From the NCBI RefSeq assembly GCF_003073045.1, contig NC_037595.1, forward strand, positions 7,305,509 to 7,369,508: DNA of 64,000 nt, given 5' to 3'. The stretch is from Pomacea canaliculata. Lineage: Eukaryota; Mollusca; Gastropoda; Architaenioglossa; Ampullariidae. Shown here one piece after another: positions 40,601 through 51,461 of this stretch (positions are counted from its first letter, which is position 1; each line of letters begins with the position of its first letter). The notes below the pieces were generated by a model. It was not told where the DNA came from, ran no database searches, and worked only from the letters and a program-made list of their open reading frames with translations. The position numbers were made by a program, and so were the translations under genes.

Positions 40601-40780
40601 CTAACAACATTCAAGATTTTTTATTCAAGAAGCGATGTGGTGACGAGAAGACAACTCATCGATCGTCAAGGAGATAATTTGACGACAGAGCAAGCGGTGA
40701 TGAATGACTATGTCTGTTGGTCGTGTGGATCTGCTTGTTACCCTGTCACGCACACAGCATGGAAGTAAACAGGGTACTTA
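37678..40780. other. Spacer after the PAN cluster
   Basis: No gene recognised. GT-rich degenerate repeats lie at 38,400-38,485 (TGTGCTCGTGCTA units), AT-rich sequence at 38,560-38,800 and a GA array at 39,313-39,428. A plus-strand open frame of about 63 codons at 39,595-39,786 matches no family I know. Confidence 0.45.
39313..39428 (+). repeat. (GA)n/(CAGAGAGA)n microsatellite
   Basis: GA array with periodic CAGA interruptions, giving Arg-Glu or Ser-Leu repeats when translated. Confidence 0.95.
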
Positions 40781-40790
40781 TGTCGGGTAC

Positions 40791-42055
40791 CGCCCTTGCA
40801 ACGCGAAGGAGTTGAAGCGGATGTGAACCCTCTGGTCCTCATGTCCTATGAACTTGTAGATGAAGTGCACGTTGTTCGGGAAGGACGGGTACTCGGGAGA
40901 AGTGAAGGTGGCGTTGATGGGGGCGCCGTTGGCAGCAGATATCGTGACGTCACAGTCTGCACAACAAACAAACCTGAGATGAAAAACTCAGAAACCCGGC
41001 GACTGAAAGCCATGGGTCCAGCAAAGCGGCAAGAACAACAGCAGGGAGCGGCTATTCCCACAATAAAAAATAGAAAAGACTAAAATATTAGTTTTATCCC
41101 CCGTTGCCTCGCTGCATGCTCCCTTGTAATATAACTTTGCCAAAAAATAAGCATCTTTCTTATTCTTGGTGTGAAAGTACGGAACAACCCTTTTATTTCT
41201 ATTAATACATATTCGTATATACATGAAGCTCTCATGAACCTTTTTAATATATCATTTTCAAATCAGACATTGTTTTTTAAGTAATTCATTTGTCACAAAG
41301 TCGAAGCAAAGACAACTAGGTAACATTGGATCAAAAATGTGTACAAGAATTTCATATAAATGCATTCAAGTAGATGTTACCATACTTACTGCTGCTGAAG
41401 TCTTTGTCGATAGCTTTAAATTCATCTTGAACATACTTTTCCAACATGTTTCTGCAAAACAGAACAAAATTCAAAGTGTGACTTAAACCCATTTTTCAAA
41501 TTCAGCATATCTGTTAAGAATTGCATGTGAAGAGTTAAACAGCATAAATTGTCTTACTTGGAGATTGATCTCTTAAGCACAATACTGATTGAAAGGTAAC
41601 TGTTGAAAAAAAACCACTTCAAACAGTGGATGTTCCTGATGACAAAAAACAAGGTCTCTACATCTCATGCAAAGCAGGACCCTGAGAAAATTGAGGTCTC
41701 TAACACTTCACTCCCTAACAACCTGAGTTTGTTAACTATATGCAACAGGTGGTTTATAAACACTCATGTAAACTTAAATAGTGCACAGAAAATGAAATAC
41801 TCTATAATGATAATTTCTTGATTGTATTTTACTTTTAATGAATACATTTTTTTTCTAAATTTCAAATTAAAGGTGATTATAAAGAGCTCAAGCGAACAGT
41901 TGGATGGATAAACATGGATTTATGATTGATTTCAAAATCAAATTTATCTGTTTTCAATTAGGAAAAAATGAAAAATGCACATGGAAAATAGGGGAGGAAA
42001 CCACGTAATAAGCTAAAAATGTTACCTTTTGAAGACTGTTAAAATCTCTTTCAGC
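40791..42055 (-). CDS. CUB-domain protein, internal exons
   Basis: Three phase-consistent minus-strand exons: 42055-42026 (LKEILTVFK), 41451-41390 (NMLEKYVQDEFKAID) and 40956-40791. The last is a CUB-domain start: CDVTISAANG, FTSPEYPSFPNNVHFIYKF, then HEDQRVHIRFNSF. SP.YP and QRV.I.F are the CUB hallmarks. CUB domains occur in extracellular proteases, receptors and receptor auxiliary proteins. The exon may end at GGGCG|GTACCC or run to the stop at 40,780. Further exons on either side were not found, so the full protein is unknown. Confidence 0.65.
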
Positions 42056-42542
42056 CTGTTAGGGACAGGAAGGAAAGAATTTTTTTCATTTTACTTTGTG
42101 ACTTTATTTCCTTCTTAAAAATTTTGGGAGATGGCCTATAGGAAACGAGTAATAACCGGTGAAATTTTCAAACCTCTAGGATGATAGGAAAAGTGGGTGA
42201 AAAATCAATTACAAAAAATTCACTGACACCCATGAATGGAGAGTTAAATAAAAGTGTGTAATGATGAAAAAATTGCAATTCAAACATATTTAACCAGATC
42301 AAATGTTTAACAATTTGGAAGAAACATTTTAACCGCTGAGACATTTTTCATAAAATATAAACTTAGCACTTAGTTTTAGTCATACAATAATTTTCTACTT
42401 ATATTCACTTTAAGCAACTCACAGTGGAAGAAGAACCTCCTATTGGACTGACAGTGGAAGGCTGCAACTGTTGTTTACAGGTGTGTGTCTTAGCACCTTT
42501 AAGTACCTCGACCAGCAAAGGTACATGTGGCTCGCCTTCCCT

Positions 42543-42725
42543 GAAGCGGGCAGCTTCACCTTCCACTTGCCGCTGTGAACCTGTGACCGGTGACCCATGA
42601 CCCACGATCTGGGCAGTGACTTTGTCGCCCTCTTTAGTCGCTGTTCCACTGAGGATGGCTCGCTGGGGACCCCGTTGCAGGACCATGTTGTCGCCATGGT
42701 AATTGGACACGTGCAAGGCGGCCTC
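42543..42725 (-). pseudogene. Sialate O-acetylesterase-like N-terminal exon (minus copy)
   Basis: A minus-strand exon after TTTATTTAG encodes ALHVSNYHGDNMVLQRGPQR, GTATKEGDKVTAQIVGHG and, one frame on, HSGKWKVKLPAS. NY.GD.MVLQR.P is the N-terminal signature of sialate O-acetylesterase (SIAE), which removes O-acetyl groups from sialic acids in lysosomes or outside cells. A frame change lies near VTG and similarity stops after KLPAS. No catalytic (GDSL-like) region is found nearby, so it is probably a fragment. Confidence 0.6.
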
Positions 42726-42998
42726 CTAAATAAATAAATTTGTACAGAACCGGGACATTAGCAAGTCATGTTAACAAACTTCGGGTAGAAAGAAGACAGC
42801 AGAAAAAAATGCGATGATCAGCTCCTGCAAGAACATTCTGGCAACGAGAGATTGTCAAAGACCTCCCCTTTGTGCTGAGTCATAACGACATTCGCACGGG
42901 AAGGGGTGGTGGTCGTCGTTATTGGTGTATGTCCCACGCACAAGCACACGCACACAAATATTTAAATTACGGCTTCCACAGCTAAGCATCACTTTCAG

Positions 42999-43192
42999 GT
43001 CAAGCTGCTCTGCAGCTGGCAACTTACTATGGTGACCACATGGTTCTTCAACGAGGACCCAGCGGGATGTACTCTGGGGAACAGCCTCGAAAAACGGAGA
43101 CACAGTTTCTGCTCAGATCGTGGGTCATGGGTCACCGGTCACAGGACAGGTCCAAGGCATCCAGTACGGCAATTGGTTGTTAAAGCTGCCCT
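42999..43192 (+). pseudogene. Sialate O-acetylesterase-like N-terminal exon (plus copy)
   Basis: A plus-strand exon after CACTTTCAG encodes ALQLATYYGDHMVLQRGP and, after one missing base near 43,058, WGTASKNGDTVSAQIVGHG and YGNWLLKLPS. It is a paralogue of the minus-strand exon 270 bp away. Both start at an acceptor-like site and both lose similarity after KLP. The catalytic part is absent here as well. Confidence 0.6.
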
Positions 43193-43370
43193 CTTATTTT
43201 AATAGAAGCTGTTCAAACAAAAGTAAGACGTGCTTTAGTGTTGTTTTTAACCGGGAAACAACTGGACGAAGGAAATGGCGATTCTTTTCGCCTCTTGAAT
43301 ACAAATTTACGTACGTTCAAAAATATATATATATACTGAAAAAGAAAGCGATCCTGATTCGTGGGCCTAC

Positions 43371-44644
43371 CTTCCAGGGAAAAATTTCCTCTGGCGGTGG
43401 AGGCTTTTCTTCGGGTGGAGGTAACCCTTCTCCTCCGGCAGGACGGAGCCCGTCTCCTCCGAGAGGAAGCTGTCCTTCTCCACCGGGTGAAGTTCGCTTT
43501 TCTCCGCCGCCACCATCTCCCTCTGCGATTGCAGAACCACACCTGGAAGGAAGAACCACAATGTTAATATGTGTCTCTTTGAGTCAGGGCTGTTTAGTTA
43601 AACTAGTGGACTAGGCCAGTGGTTCTCAAAGTGTGGTCCGAGGGCATAAGTCAGGTGGTCAGCGGCTGCAGTCGTCATATGTCAGCAAAGTGATGTTTAA
43701 AGTGATGCATTCCTCGCATTAACATTTTAATTACAAATTACGAGGTAGGTAGTTTTATGTCAACTTATTCTACTGTCACAAAAGGACATTTAGTTTTAAA
43801 TTGTAATGAAACAAATGCAGCAATTTAAATTTGAAATTCATCGTACAGAGTGATTTTTAGGCCTTGGTGGTCCGCCATATTTTGTACTTAAGTAAAGTGG
43901 TCCGCGGTCCGAAATACTTTGAGAACCACTGGACTAGGCGTTTACTGTTTACTGTGCTTACCCGGACCGTGGCTGCTGGCAGTCCGGTCGCGCGCTCGAG
44001 ATATTTCCTCCTTGCCAGCCTAGGATACTTATTAATTTCGAACTCGGTGTTCAGGATGCGTAGCTGGTCGGCCGTATATTGCCTCCGTGGCCTACGCACC
44101 CTCATCTGTGGCTGGGCAGGAGCGCTTGCGGTGGGTCCTGCGACAGACAGGATCAGACAAGGCGTCAGGATATTTGTAGATGAATCAGATGTAATAAGAC
44201 GCCACTTAAAGAGGCGTGTTTATCAAATTTTTCTTTGTTTGCTTGATTTTTTTCTTTCCTTAATTTCTTGGCTCATTTTTTTTTTTTTTTGTTCACTTGT
44301 ATTGGTTTCTCCATTTTTCTTTCCCGTTTCATGTTTAAGTACTCACGTGGTTCTGGTTCTGCGTGACTTCTCCAGATAAGCTGGGCCAATGGACTAATTA
44401 AACCGGATTGAACCAGAGATTTCCGAATCCAGCCGAACCTGAAATGATGCCAGTAGTGTAACTCCATAACTTCATTCATTTTTCTGTTGTCTCCTCATAT
44501 TACGTTAGCTTTTCTAGTTTAAACAACTAAAAACACAAACAAACTTATTACTTATGCTTAGAATATCATTTTAGGGACATTTACTCACATATTTTGACTT
44601 GGAAATTTGCAATGTGCAATTGGTACAATCTTCCCTCTTTCTGG
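43371..44644 (-). CDS. Divergent homeobox gene 1
   Basis: Exons 44644-44589 (tentative), 44438-44347, 44137-43962 and 43542-43371, all GT-AG and in phase. The homeodomain starts about PRRQYTADQLRILNTEF, with helix 1 TADQLRILNTEFEINKY, helix 2 LARRKYLERATGL and helix 3 split by an intron: ATVR then VWFCNRRGRW. W48, F49, N51 and R53 are present; Cys at position 50 recalls POU homeodomains, and the 46/47 intron recalls PRD-class genes. The exon after helix 3 reads as an Arg-rich tail in the in-phase frame; the other frames are Gly/Pro- or Glu/Lys-rich, so a shift there cannot be excluded. Its likely role is a nuclear DNA-binding regulator. Its class is uncertain and no stop exon was found. Confidence 0.65.
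43617..43931. mobile_element. hAT-type MITE inside the homeobox 1 intron
   Basis: The 315-bp element starts CAGTGGTTCTCAAAG and ends CTTTGAGAACCACTG, perfect terminal inverted repeats, flanked by GACTAGGC on both sides (43,609-43,616 and 43,932-43,939). The 8-bp TSD and CAGTGGTTCTCAA ends are typical of hAT MITEs. Removing it leaves an intron of about 96 nt. Confidence 0.92.
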
Positions 44645-47600
44645 CTAGGCGGCTGGCAGAGCAATGTACAGTAATCGTTATACTTCATTTTTACGTCATT
44701 GATACACGCATTCTGAAAACTTTCGTCACAGTATTTCGTCATTCACATTTAGAGAAACCTTAGCCAGATCTAGACGAATCTTAAGTGTCATAAATTTAGG
44801 TACTTTAAACAGCAGTTCTCTATGCAGTTTGTTATATTACTGTGATGAGATCGAACTTTACTTTGTACTTGGTTGTCGTAGGTATACCGAGTTGAGAGAA
44901 GAGTGTATTCCTCCCAAGCTCTGTAAATTTTCATCTCACTTTATCTTTTCTGTACTTACGGCTGATAAAAATCTAGGCATAACACTTTGCTTAGCCATTT
45001 ACCTCTACAAAGCATCAGACCGGAGGAATAAGGATGACACACATCGAAGAAATTATTGTTCTCTTTTCAAATAAACTGCGACAAGAACCCTATGCTGTCA
45101 ATCACAATGCCATTTCTCGTCTTTTTGATCAACTGCCTAAACTGGGGACGTTGCAAAAGACGTTTTCCACTCTTGCAGTCAACAGGCTACTTATTTTCAA
45201 TCGAAAACGAAAGAAAAATAATTTGCTCCTATATTTATCCTCCCTACCCTGGAACATTCTAGACCTCCCTCGCAACAATGACATTCTACTTTGTAGCAAA
45301 AAAGACATTTAACAGTGTTCAACATTGCAGAACCTTCTAGAGTCCAGATGCAAAGGAACAAAGACATTCTATTCTACTTTGTCGCAATCAAAGACATGCT
45401 ACCTTGTTACATTACTGCCGTGCTGAACATTCTAGAAGAAATCGGCAAATATTCTACTTTGTACACTACTAGAGTGCTACATATGTTTGTCAGTAATTTC
45501 TGGCAAGTTGAAGCTGCAAGGCACGTGTGGCTACTGAGCCAGGAAAGCTTGCCTTGCTGGTTATCAATTCGATGCACTCGTGGACGTAAGGTGTTAAGTG
45601 TCATTACGGGGATTTCCTATCAGGTGTTTGTGAAATAATAATAGACACACCTAGTACAGTGAACCACACTGAAATGCTTGCAGGAAGTTTTGCTGTTTTA
45701 AGCAATGTTTACATGACAAGTCTAGTATTTGGGGTCTTAATCAGAGTTCTTGGAAGCAAATAGTCAGTTAGGAATTTTCCCGAACATCACCATGTAGACA
45801 AAGGGATTAGCAACACTGTTGTAAGGATGACACATAGGTTTAATTTGCGAAGGCCTTAGATAATAGGAGAGCAGATCAGAACCATATTCTAAAGTTTAAC
45901 CACATGCTGTTCGTCAATTTTTAATCACAACTCGAAATAACTGACCAAGATGTTATATGACAGAGGGTTGATGCCGCAGAAAGGCACAATAAGACCTGGG
46001 TCGTGATGGGATAACTGACCGATGACACGTGCTTTACTCAGTTCTGACATAGATAACTGCTAATATAAGGCTAGGTTCATAGGCAGTTCTGAAAAATAGC
46101 ATCGGCTACAAACCAGTGCTATGAACTCCAGAAGATCAGCTCCATTCGTCATACTCCTCTCTTGCAATCATTATTGTCTGCAATGTAAACCATTGTGCAA
46201 CTACTCTTTTTGTACACTGTTTATAGTATCTATATATATCCATTCACACCTTTATCCATCTTGTGCTTTATCTTTATGCTGCTCAGTGTGTCTATATGCA
46301 TCTTACCGTTCACTGTTATCTAATGTTTATCATCATTGGTCAGCGCAGAGAGTGCGACCTATCTTAGACGGGATGCAATGCGATACAAGTACATAATTAT
46401 TATTGCTACGTGATGCAGGAAAGCTGATGTACAGGGGTACGCAGTGACATAAATAAGTACACGCCATTATGAAAATAAGTACTTTTATGCGCGAACTTAC
46501 GTGCGAGGGGTACCCGCGGCCATGCTTTCCCTTTTTTAGGGGCACGGTCGCGAAAACAGGTTGAGAATCTTTGCTCTAGAAATCCTTATCTTGCGTACCA
46601 ACAGTTTCAGCTTGTTAGGGTTCAACGGAAGTAAAACACACCCACGGGGAACGGATCAAGTCTACGTCATAATTACGGTTGCTGAATTGTACTCTCCTTG
46701 ACCACCAATGTCTTTGTGTGTATTACATCATTAAATCACCTCCAACCCCATCAGAAACTAATAATGCTTTAAACTCGTATTACCCGTCGGCAAAATTCAC
46801 CATTCACCCCGGTTACACAGGAACAGATAAAAGCAAGGAGCAAGATGGTGGGAGCTTGTGATCTCTTGACGCCACTAAAGTTATTTCTTTTCACAAATCA
46901 GCCTGTGAGACACAAAATTTAACTGTGATTCTCGAATAGGACAGCAGTTCAAGGCATCAAAATAACAGGACACTAAAAGTATAATATCACATCTTGAAGT
47001 TCATATGTTCTTTAAATATGAACTATGAAGTTCATCTCTACTTTAAATGTACAGGACGGCTCACTTAGAAGCTTTCCGACTTGTCTGAGCAAACATGGGA
47101 GGAGTAGCCCATAGACAGTTCCAGTCGCCAAGTGCAGCTTCCAGGTCATTGTATGCACGTGACGGTTCCGCGCGCTGGACCCAAAGTTGTCCAGGAACAG
47201 CAGAGCCAGTCCATCTAGTCATCAGCCCTCTGTCGTAGAGACCATCCCTTCCTTGCCAGCGGCTCTTGCAACTGGGTTGCTTATGGAAGGCACGTACACC
47301 CGCTCACCTTGTGGAATTCTACAGCAATTTTGTGTCCACCATTTCTAGTGGCAGACTGTATCATCTGATGTAGGTGGCACTGATGCCATATATGGAACAG
47401 TTTGAACTGTGAAGGTCAAGCAAAGAGGGGCGGGGAAGCGGATTGTCGAGTGGCTAGTGCTCTGTCATACGAAAGTGATTGGGAGTAAGAGAATAACATC
47501 CATTGTTCTTGAACTTGTCCGGGACTATTGTCCATTGTTTGTTTGTGTTTAACGCCGTGCCAGCAACTAGGGCCATATTACGGCAAGGGACTATTGCCGA

Positions 47601-47649
47601 ATAAAGCAGTTGGTTGAGTAGTCACTAGTCAGTCTTATTATGTATGAAC
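44645..47649. other. Spacer with possible GPCR remnant and degenerate repeats
   Basis: 45,240-45,480 has recurring GACATTCTACTTTGT and AACATTCTAGA motifs, a degenerate repeat. 47,549-47,588 (TTTAACGCCGTGCCAGCAA, then GGCCATATTACGGC) looks like the core of a dispersed invertebrate repeat, probably SINE-related. No complete gene is seen. Confidence 0.4.
45770..45890 (-). pseudogene. Possible class A GPCR TM7 remnant
   Basis: The minus strand encodes CHPYNSVANPFVYMVMFG, which fits the TM7 N...NPxxY motif of rhodopsin-like receptors, in an open stretch of about 38 codons. No TM1-TM6 homology was seen to the right, so it is a fragment or a chance match. Confidence 0.35.
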
Positions 47650-49142
47650 TTTGCTCACATTAAGTGGCTATACAGTGGCGGAGCATGCTATGCATTCTGC
47701 ATACGCGGGTGTTTGCAACGAGCCGCATATTGCCTGTACCGATTCCTTGCCAATGGGGTTGTTGTCCGTCAACACAGAGAAGCTGTGACCATATACGTAG
47801 TCGTGGAATTTCTCGCTTGTGCGCCGGGTAGTTCCGCTCCGAGCGGCTCAGTCCCCTGCTTGCAAAACACACCACCCGTTTCTGATTGTCTTGCACCTGG
47901 TACAGCACTGCTCCCAACCCGTGAATGCTGGCATGGGTGTGCAGTTCAAACGACTGAGCGTAGTCTGGAAATGCCAGCACTGGAGGTGGCGACAAGCAGT
48001 CCTTCAATTTCCTGAACGCTTCTTCTTCCCTCGTGCCCAACACCCATTTGACGGATTTATTAGCTTTTTCATCTTTGCCTCCCTTCTTTCTTCCTTTCAG
48101 CACGTCCGGCAGCAAGTCGGTGAGGGGCTTGGCGATTGCCGAAAACCGTCTCACGAAACGCCTATAATAACCTGCGAATCCCAGAAACTGTCGTACCTCC
48201 TCAGGTGTCCTGGGCACTGGCCAGTTTTTCACCTTCTCACATTTTTCCGGATCTGTCTCGACTCCAGCAGCTGACACGATATGTCCCACACATTTCACTC
48301 GATCCTGTGCGAATGTGCACTTCTTGGGGTTCAATTTCAAGCCACAATCCCGTAGTCTGTCTAGCACTCTCTCCACTCTTTCCAGATGCTCATCAAACGA
48401 ACTGGAAAACACAATGATGTCATCGAGAAACACCAGGCATATGTGAAGATGTAGGTCCCCCAAACACTCTTCCATGAGGCGTTGATATGTGGTCGGTGCA
48501 TTCGCCAGCCCCGTTGCCATGCGATTGTATTCATAGAATCCAAGGGGCGCAACTGAGAATGTTGTACGTTCTTTGTGCTCCTCGGTTATCTCTACCTGAT
48601 GATAACCGCTCTTTAGGTCGAGGACAGTGAAATACTTGGACCCCGCTAAGGCGTCGAGCAATTCCTCTATCCTCGGCAGTGCGTATGAGTCTTTGATTGT
48701 CCGTGCGTTGAGCTGTCTGTAGTCCACACATTGCCGTAGGCTACCGTCTTTCTTTTTAACCCAGACAACATTCGATGACCAGGGTGAATGTGATGGTCTA
48801 ATAATCCCACTGTCCAGCAGCTGTTGCTCTCTCACCTGTTCGTACATGCCGGGTGGGATTCGGCGATGCCGTTCTTTAAACGGTGTATCATTTGTCAACT
48901 GTATTTCATGTTTGACCCGTGTGACATGACCAACATCCGTTTCGCCGGTTGAAAAATTCTCGGGGCGGCCGCCAATTAGGTCTCTGATGCGTGCTTGTTG
49001 CTCCATCTCGAGATGAGTCAGACATGTTATTTCGCGAAGTCGCATAGCCCAGTGATAAGCTACTTCCTTGTTTACGAGCGTCAGGGAAAAGTGCGCTGTG
49101 ACGTAGCCATGGCGCCAGAAATGGCGGCAAGATCAGTTAGTG
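47650..49142 (-). mobile_element. Ty3/Gypsy LTR retrotransposon fossil, pol fragment
   Basis: A minus-strand reading frame of about 460 codons covers the reverse transcriptase (VDYRQLNARTIKDSY, LDLKSGYHQVEI, FLDDIIVFSSS) and the start of RNase H (ASIHGLGAVLYQ). The order and motifs are those of Ty3/Gypsy pol. No LTR, gag, protease or integrase is recognised, so it is a broken remnant cut at both ends. It ends on the right where the hAT-type terminus begins at 49,143. The still-open RT region suggests moderate age. Confidence 0.85.
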
Positions 49143-50280
49143 CAGGGATGCCCAACCTACGGCCCGCGGGCCATATCCTGCCCGCGACGCGGTCACATCC
49201 GGCCCGCGAAACTTCTGCCCACAGTACAGGAAATCGGCATGTTAGTAATATATATATATAAAACAAAACCCGAAAAAAAGGGAAGAAGTAGTATTTATCC
49301 CTACGTAAGGGTGTCTCTCAATCTTTTTTTTTTTTCGATGGACGAACATTTCGATTCACTGCTCCGACTGAGAGGAAGGGACGCAAGGCTACCGTATAAA
49401 CTGGCCAGACCACCGTGGCCAGGGGACGAAACTAGGGTGGGAATGGCCGCAGGGCCACCCCCTTCCTCGCTCCGCTACCCGACGGTGCTGAGCCAGCGAT
49501 GCGACACGTTCTATGCCATCTACCGAAACACGGACACATATAGACAAACCAAACAGTATAACACAGATAACTTATGTTGAGTACCAGCCACAGTCGTTGA
49601 TGATAAAAGAGTGCCCTTGTGTAGTTTTAGAAATGTTACTTATGCACTTCCCCCTGAGTCGTAGATAGCAATAATACCAGTCTCTCTGTCTCTAAAGAAA
49701 ACTACCAATATAGGGACTCAGAGTCTTTGCCTTACTTAGGTGAAGTCAAAGCCGTCCATTCGCACTAAACCGTTGGTGCCTAGTAAGATGGAAGTCCTCG
49801 TGCTTCGCTAGCTTTTCACAAAGTGTAAGGGTTCCTGTCTGATTGGCAAGACTGGGGTATTGGTATGCAACTAATTCGTTACTGGCTTTCTGTGTTCCCG
49901 ATGGCCAGTGCGGCCCCTTTGGTTGTAAGCGATAGCAGATAATTTTAGGGTGACAGCGAGTGGGTGGGGGATATTTTATGTTGGACAAACGAAAACCGCC
50001 AAAGAAAAGGCGTCGCATTATGGGGGAGGGGGGAGGGAGACCACACTCGATGTACCGATGTACTGTCCGGCTGCTTTCTTCGCTCAGGCTTCAACACAGC
50101 CTGCAATTAGCATGGCAAACAATACCAAGAGACTGTCCCCGATCTGCTGATCGTCAGAGGTGTTAGAGCCTCCACTTGCCTCAGGGCCCGCTTTTGTGAC
50201 GGTGATGACCGTCTCCTCTCTACGTTCCCCTACCTTTCTTCAGTTCTTTGCTCTTTGTGAGGAATTACGTCTCAAATATT

Positions 50281-50350
50281 GGGGGGGGGGAGGATATTCC
50301 TGCCCCCCCCCCTGTATTTTCCTTGGGGGGGGGGGCTGCCCCCCTGGTTC
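50281..50350 (+). repeat. Poly-G/poly-C runs (G-quadruplex prone) with a TIR-like end
   Basis: Runs of 9-12 G alternate with runs of C, then TTCCTACGCCACTG, which on the other strand reads CAGTGGCGTAGGAA, a common MITE terminus. No matching left terminus was found. Confidence 0.6.
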
Positions 50351-50364
50351 CTACGCCACTGACT

Positions 50365-50500
50365 ATATAACTATAGAATGAAATCTATAAGTACAGAATG
50401 AAATGTATATCTATAGAATGCATTCTATAATTATAGAATTGAATGGCATAAATATAAAATGTATTGTATACGTATAAAATGTATTGTATAGCTATAAAGA
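50365..50500 (+). repeat. AT-rich minisatellite of TATAGAATG units
   Basis: Imperfect units of about 20-24 bp such as CTATAGAATGAAATCTATAA and CGTATAAAATGTATTGTATA, repeated five or six times. Confidence 0.7.
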
Positions 50501-50716
50501 GAAAATTAAGAAAATGCCCCTCTCGGCGCCCCATAACCCTGAACTGTTCATGCACTACAGTGGTGATGTAGCGGGAGTGCTAGTCAGCGTGTACCACTGA
50601 CAATTACTTTTTCCCTCTACCCCGCACCCCCTGCCACCCCATCACTGGTCGCACGAGCTGCGCAGCCTGAGGCAGACCATGCAGCGGATGACGTTGCACC
50701 CAAATATTTTAGTGTA

Positions 50717-51245
50717 TATACTACTACTACTATTACTCTTCGTGCATCAGGTTGCACATATGGCCTCGACCAGAGTCCGCCACCGATGTCGATCGGCTGA
50801 AACCCGCACTAGGTGACCCCATGTCCAGCCCTTTCCTTTCATCTCCCTTTCCGCTGTTCTTCTCCAAGTTTCCTTTTGGCGGCCTCGTTTTCTTCGGCCG
50901 TCTGGAGTCCATCGTAGGGCGACTCTGGAGAGGTCTGCTGTCTGCTGGCGGAGCACATGTCCAATCCATCGTTGAACTTGTGTGTTGATGGACTCGGTTT
51001 CAGTTCTTCGGTGGAGTTCTTCATTGGTGATGGTGTTTGGCCAAAAGATGTTAAGTATGCGCCTGAGACATCTGTTTTGAAAGACGACAAGTCTGTTACT
51101 GATGGTTTTGCTCATCTTCCATGATTCTGATCCGTAAAGGAGGGTGCTGATGACAGTTGACTGGAAGATTCTCAGCTTGATCTTCTTACTGATGTTTGTT
51201 GCCTTCCATGTGCTCCTGAGTGAGGCGAAGGCGTGGCTGGCTTTT
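50717..51245 (-). mobile_element. LINE 3' fragment (end of reverse transcriptase ORF)
   Basis: The minus strand encodes the C-terminal end of a non-LTR reverse transcriptase: AFASLRSTWKATNISKK, then STVISTLLYGSE, FQNRCLRRILNIFWP, RWIGHVLRQ, RKRGRQKETWRRT and DRHRWRTLV, with a stop soon after and a short (TAG)n tail at 50,717-50,740. These motifs are shared by endonuclease-type LINEs widespread in molluscs and flatworms; the clade (RTE or a relative) is not certain. The 5' part, including the catalytic RT core, is missing, and a TA-rich tract abuts at 51,245. Confidence 0.75.
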
Positions 51246-51461
51246 TATATTATTATTATTTTATATTATTATTATTTTATATTATTATTCAAATATCCCA
51301 CTAATTCCTACATAATTAATGGTAAGTACAACTTGTTTCAAATAAAAATGGTATCTGCCATATTTTTTCTTCTTTTTTTGTATTTTTGCGGTGAGGCGGC
51401 CCGTGACACGCGTGTCATAAATGTATATGGCCCCCAGGCCGAAAAAGGTTGGGCATCACTG

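Larger units (their letters stand above)
49143..51461. mobile_element. Region bounded by hAT-type inverted ends, with nested debris
   Basis: The left end CAGGGATGCCCAACCT, followed by CGGCCCGCGGGCCATAT, faces a right end whose complement is CAGTGATGCCCAACCT, then CGGCCTGGGGGCCATAT. These are convincing hAT-style terminal repeats about 2.3 kb apart. The 8 bp outside each end do not match (AGTTAGTG and ATATAGAA), so they may be ends of two copies or of a rearranged element. Inside are G/C runs, a minisatellite and a LINE 3' fragment. No transposase is seen. Confidence 0.5.

Noticed and set aside
47440-47520. Second tRNA-like/SINE head (GAGTGGCTAGTGCTCTGTC)
   Set aside because: An A-box-like motif is present, but no B box follows at the right distance.
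47644-48417. Plus-strand open frames opposite the Ty3/Gypsy fragment
   Set aside because: They are shadows of the minus-strand reverse transcriptase frame, which carries all the recognisable motifs.
49143-51461. A single clean hAT insertion
   Set aside because: The terminal repeats match, but the 8 bp outside them do not form a target-site duplication, so one intact insertion is not supported.
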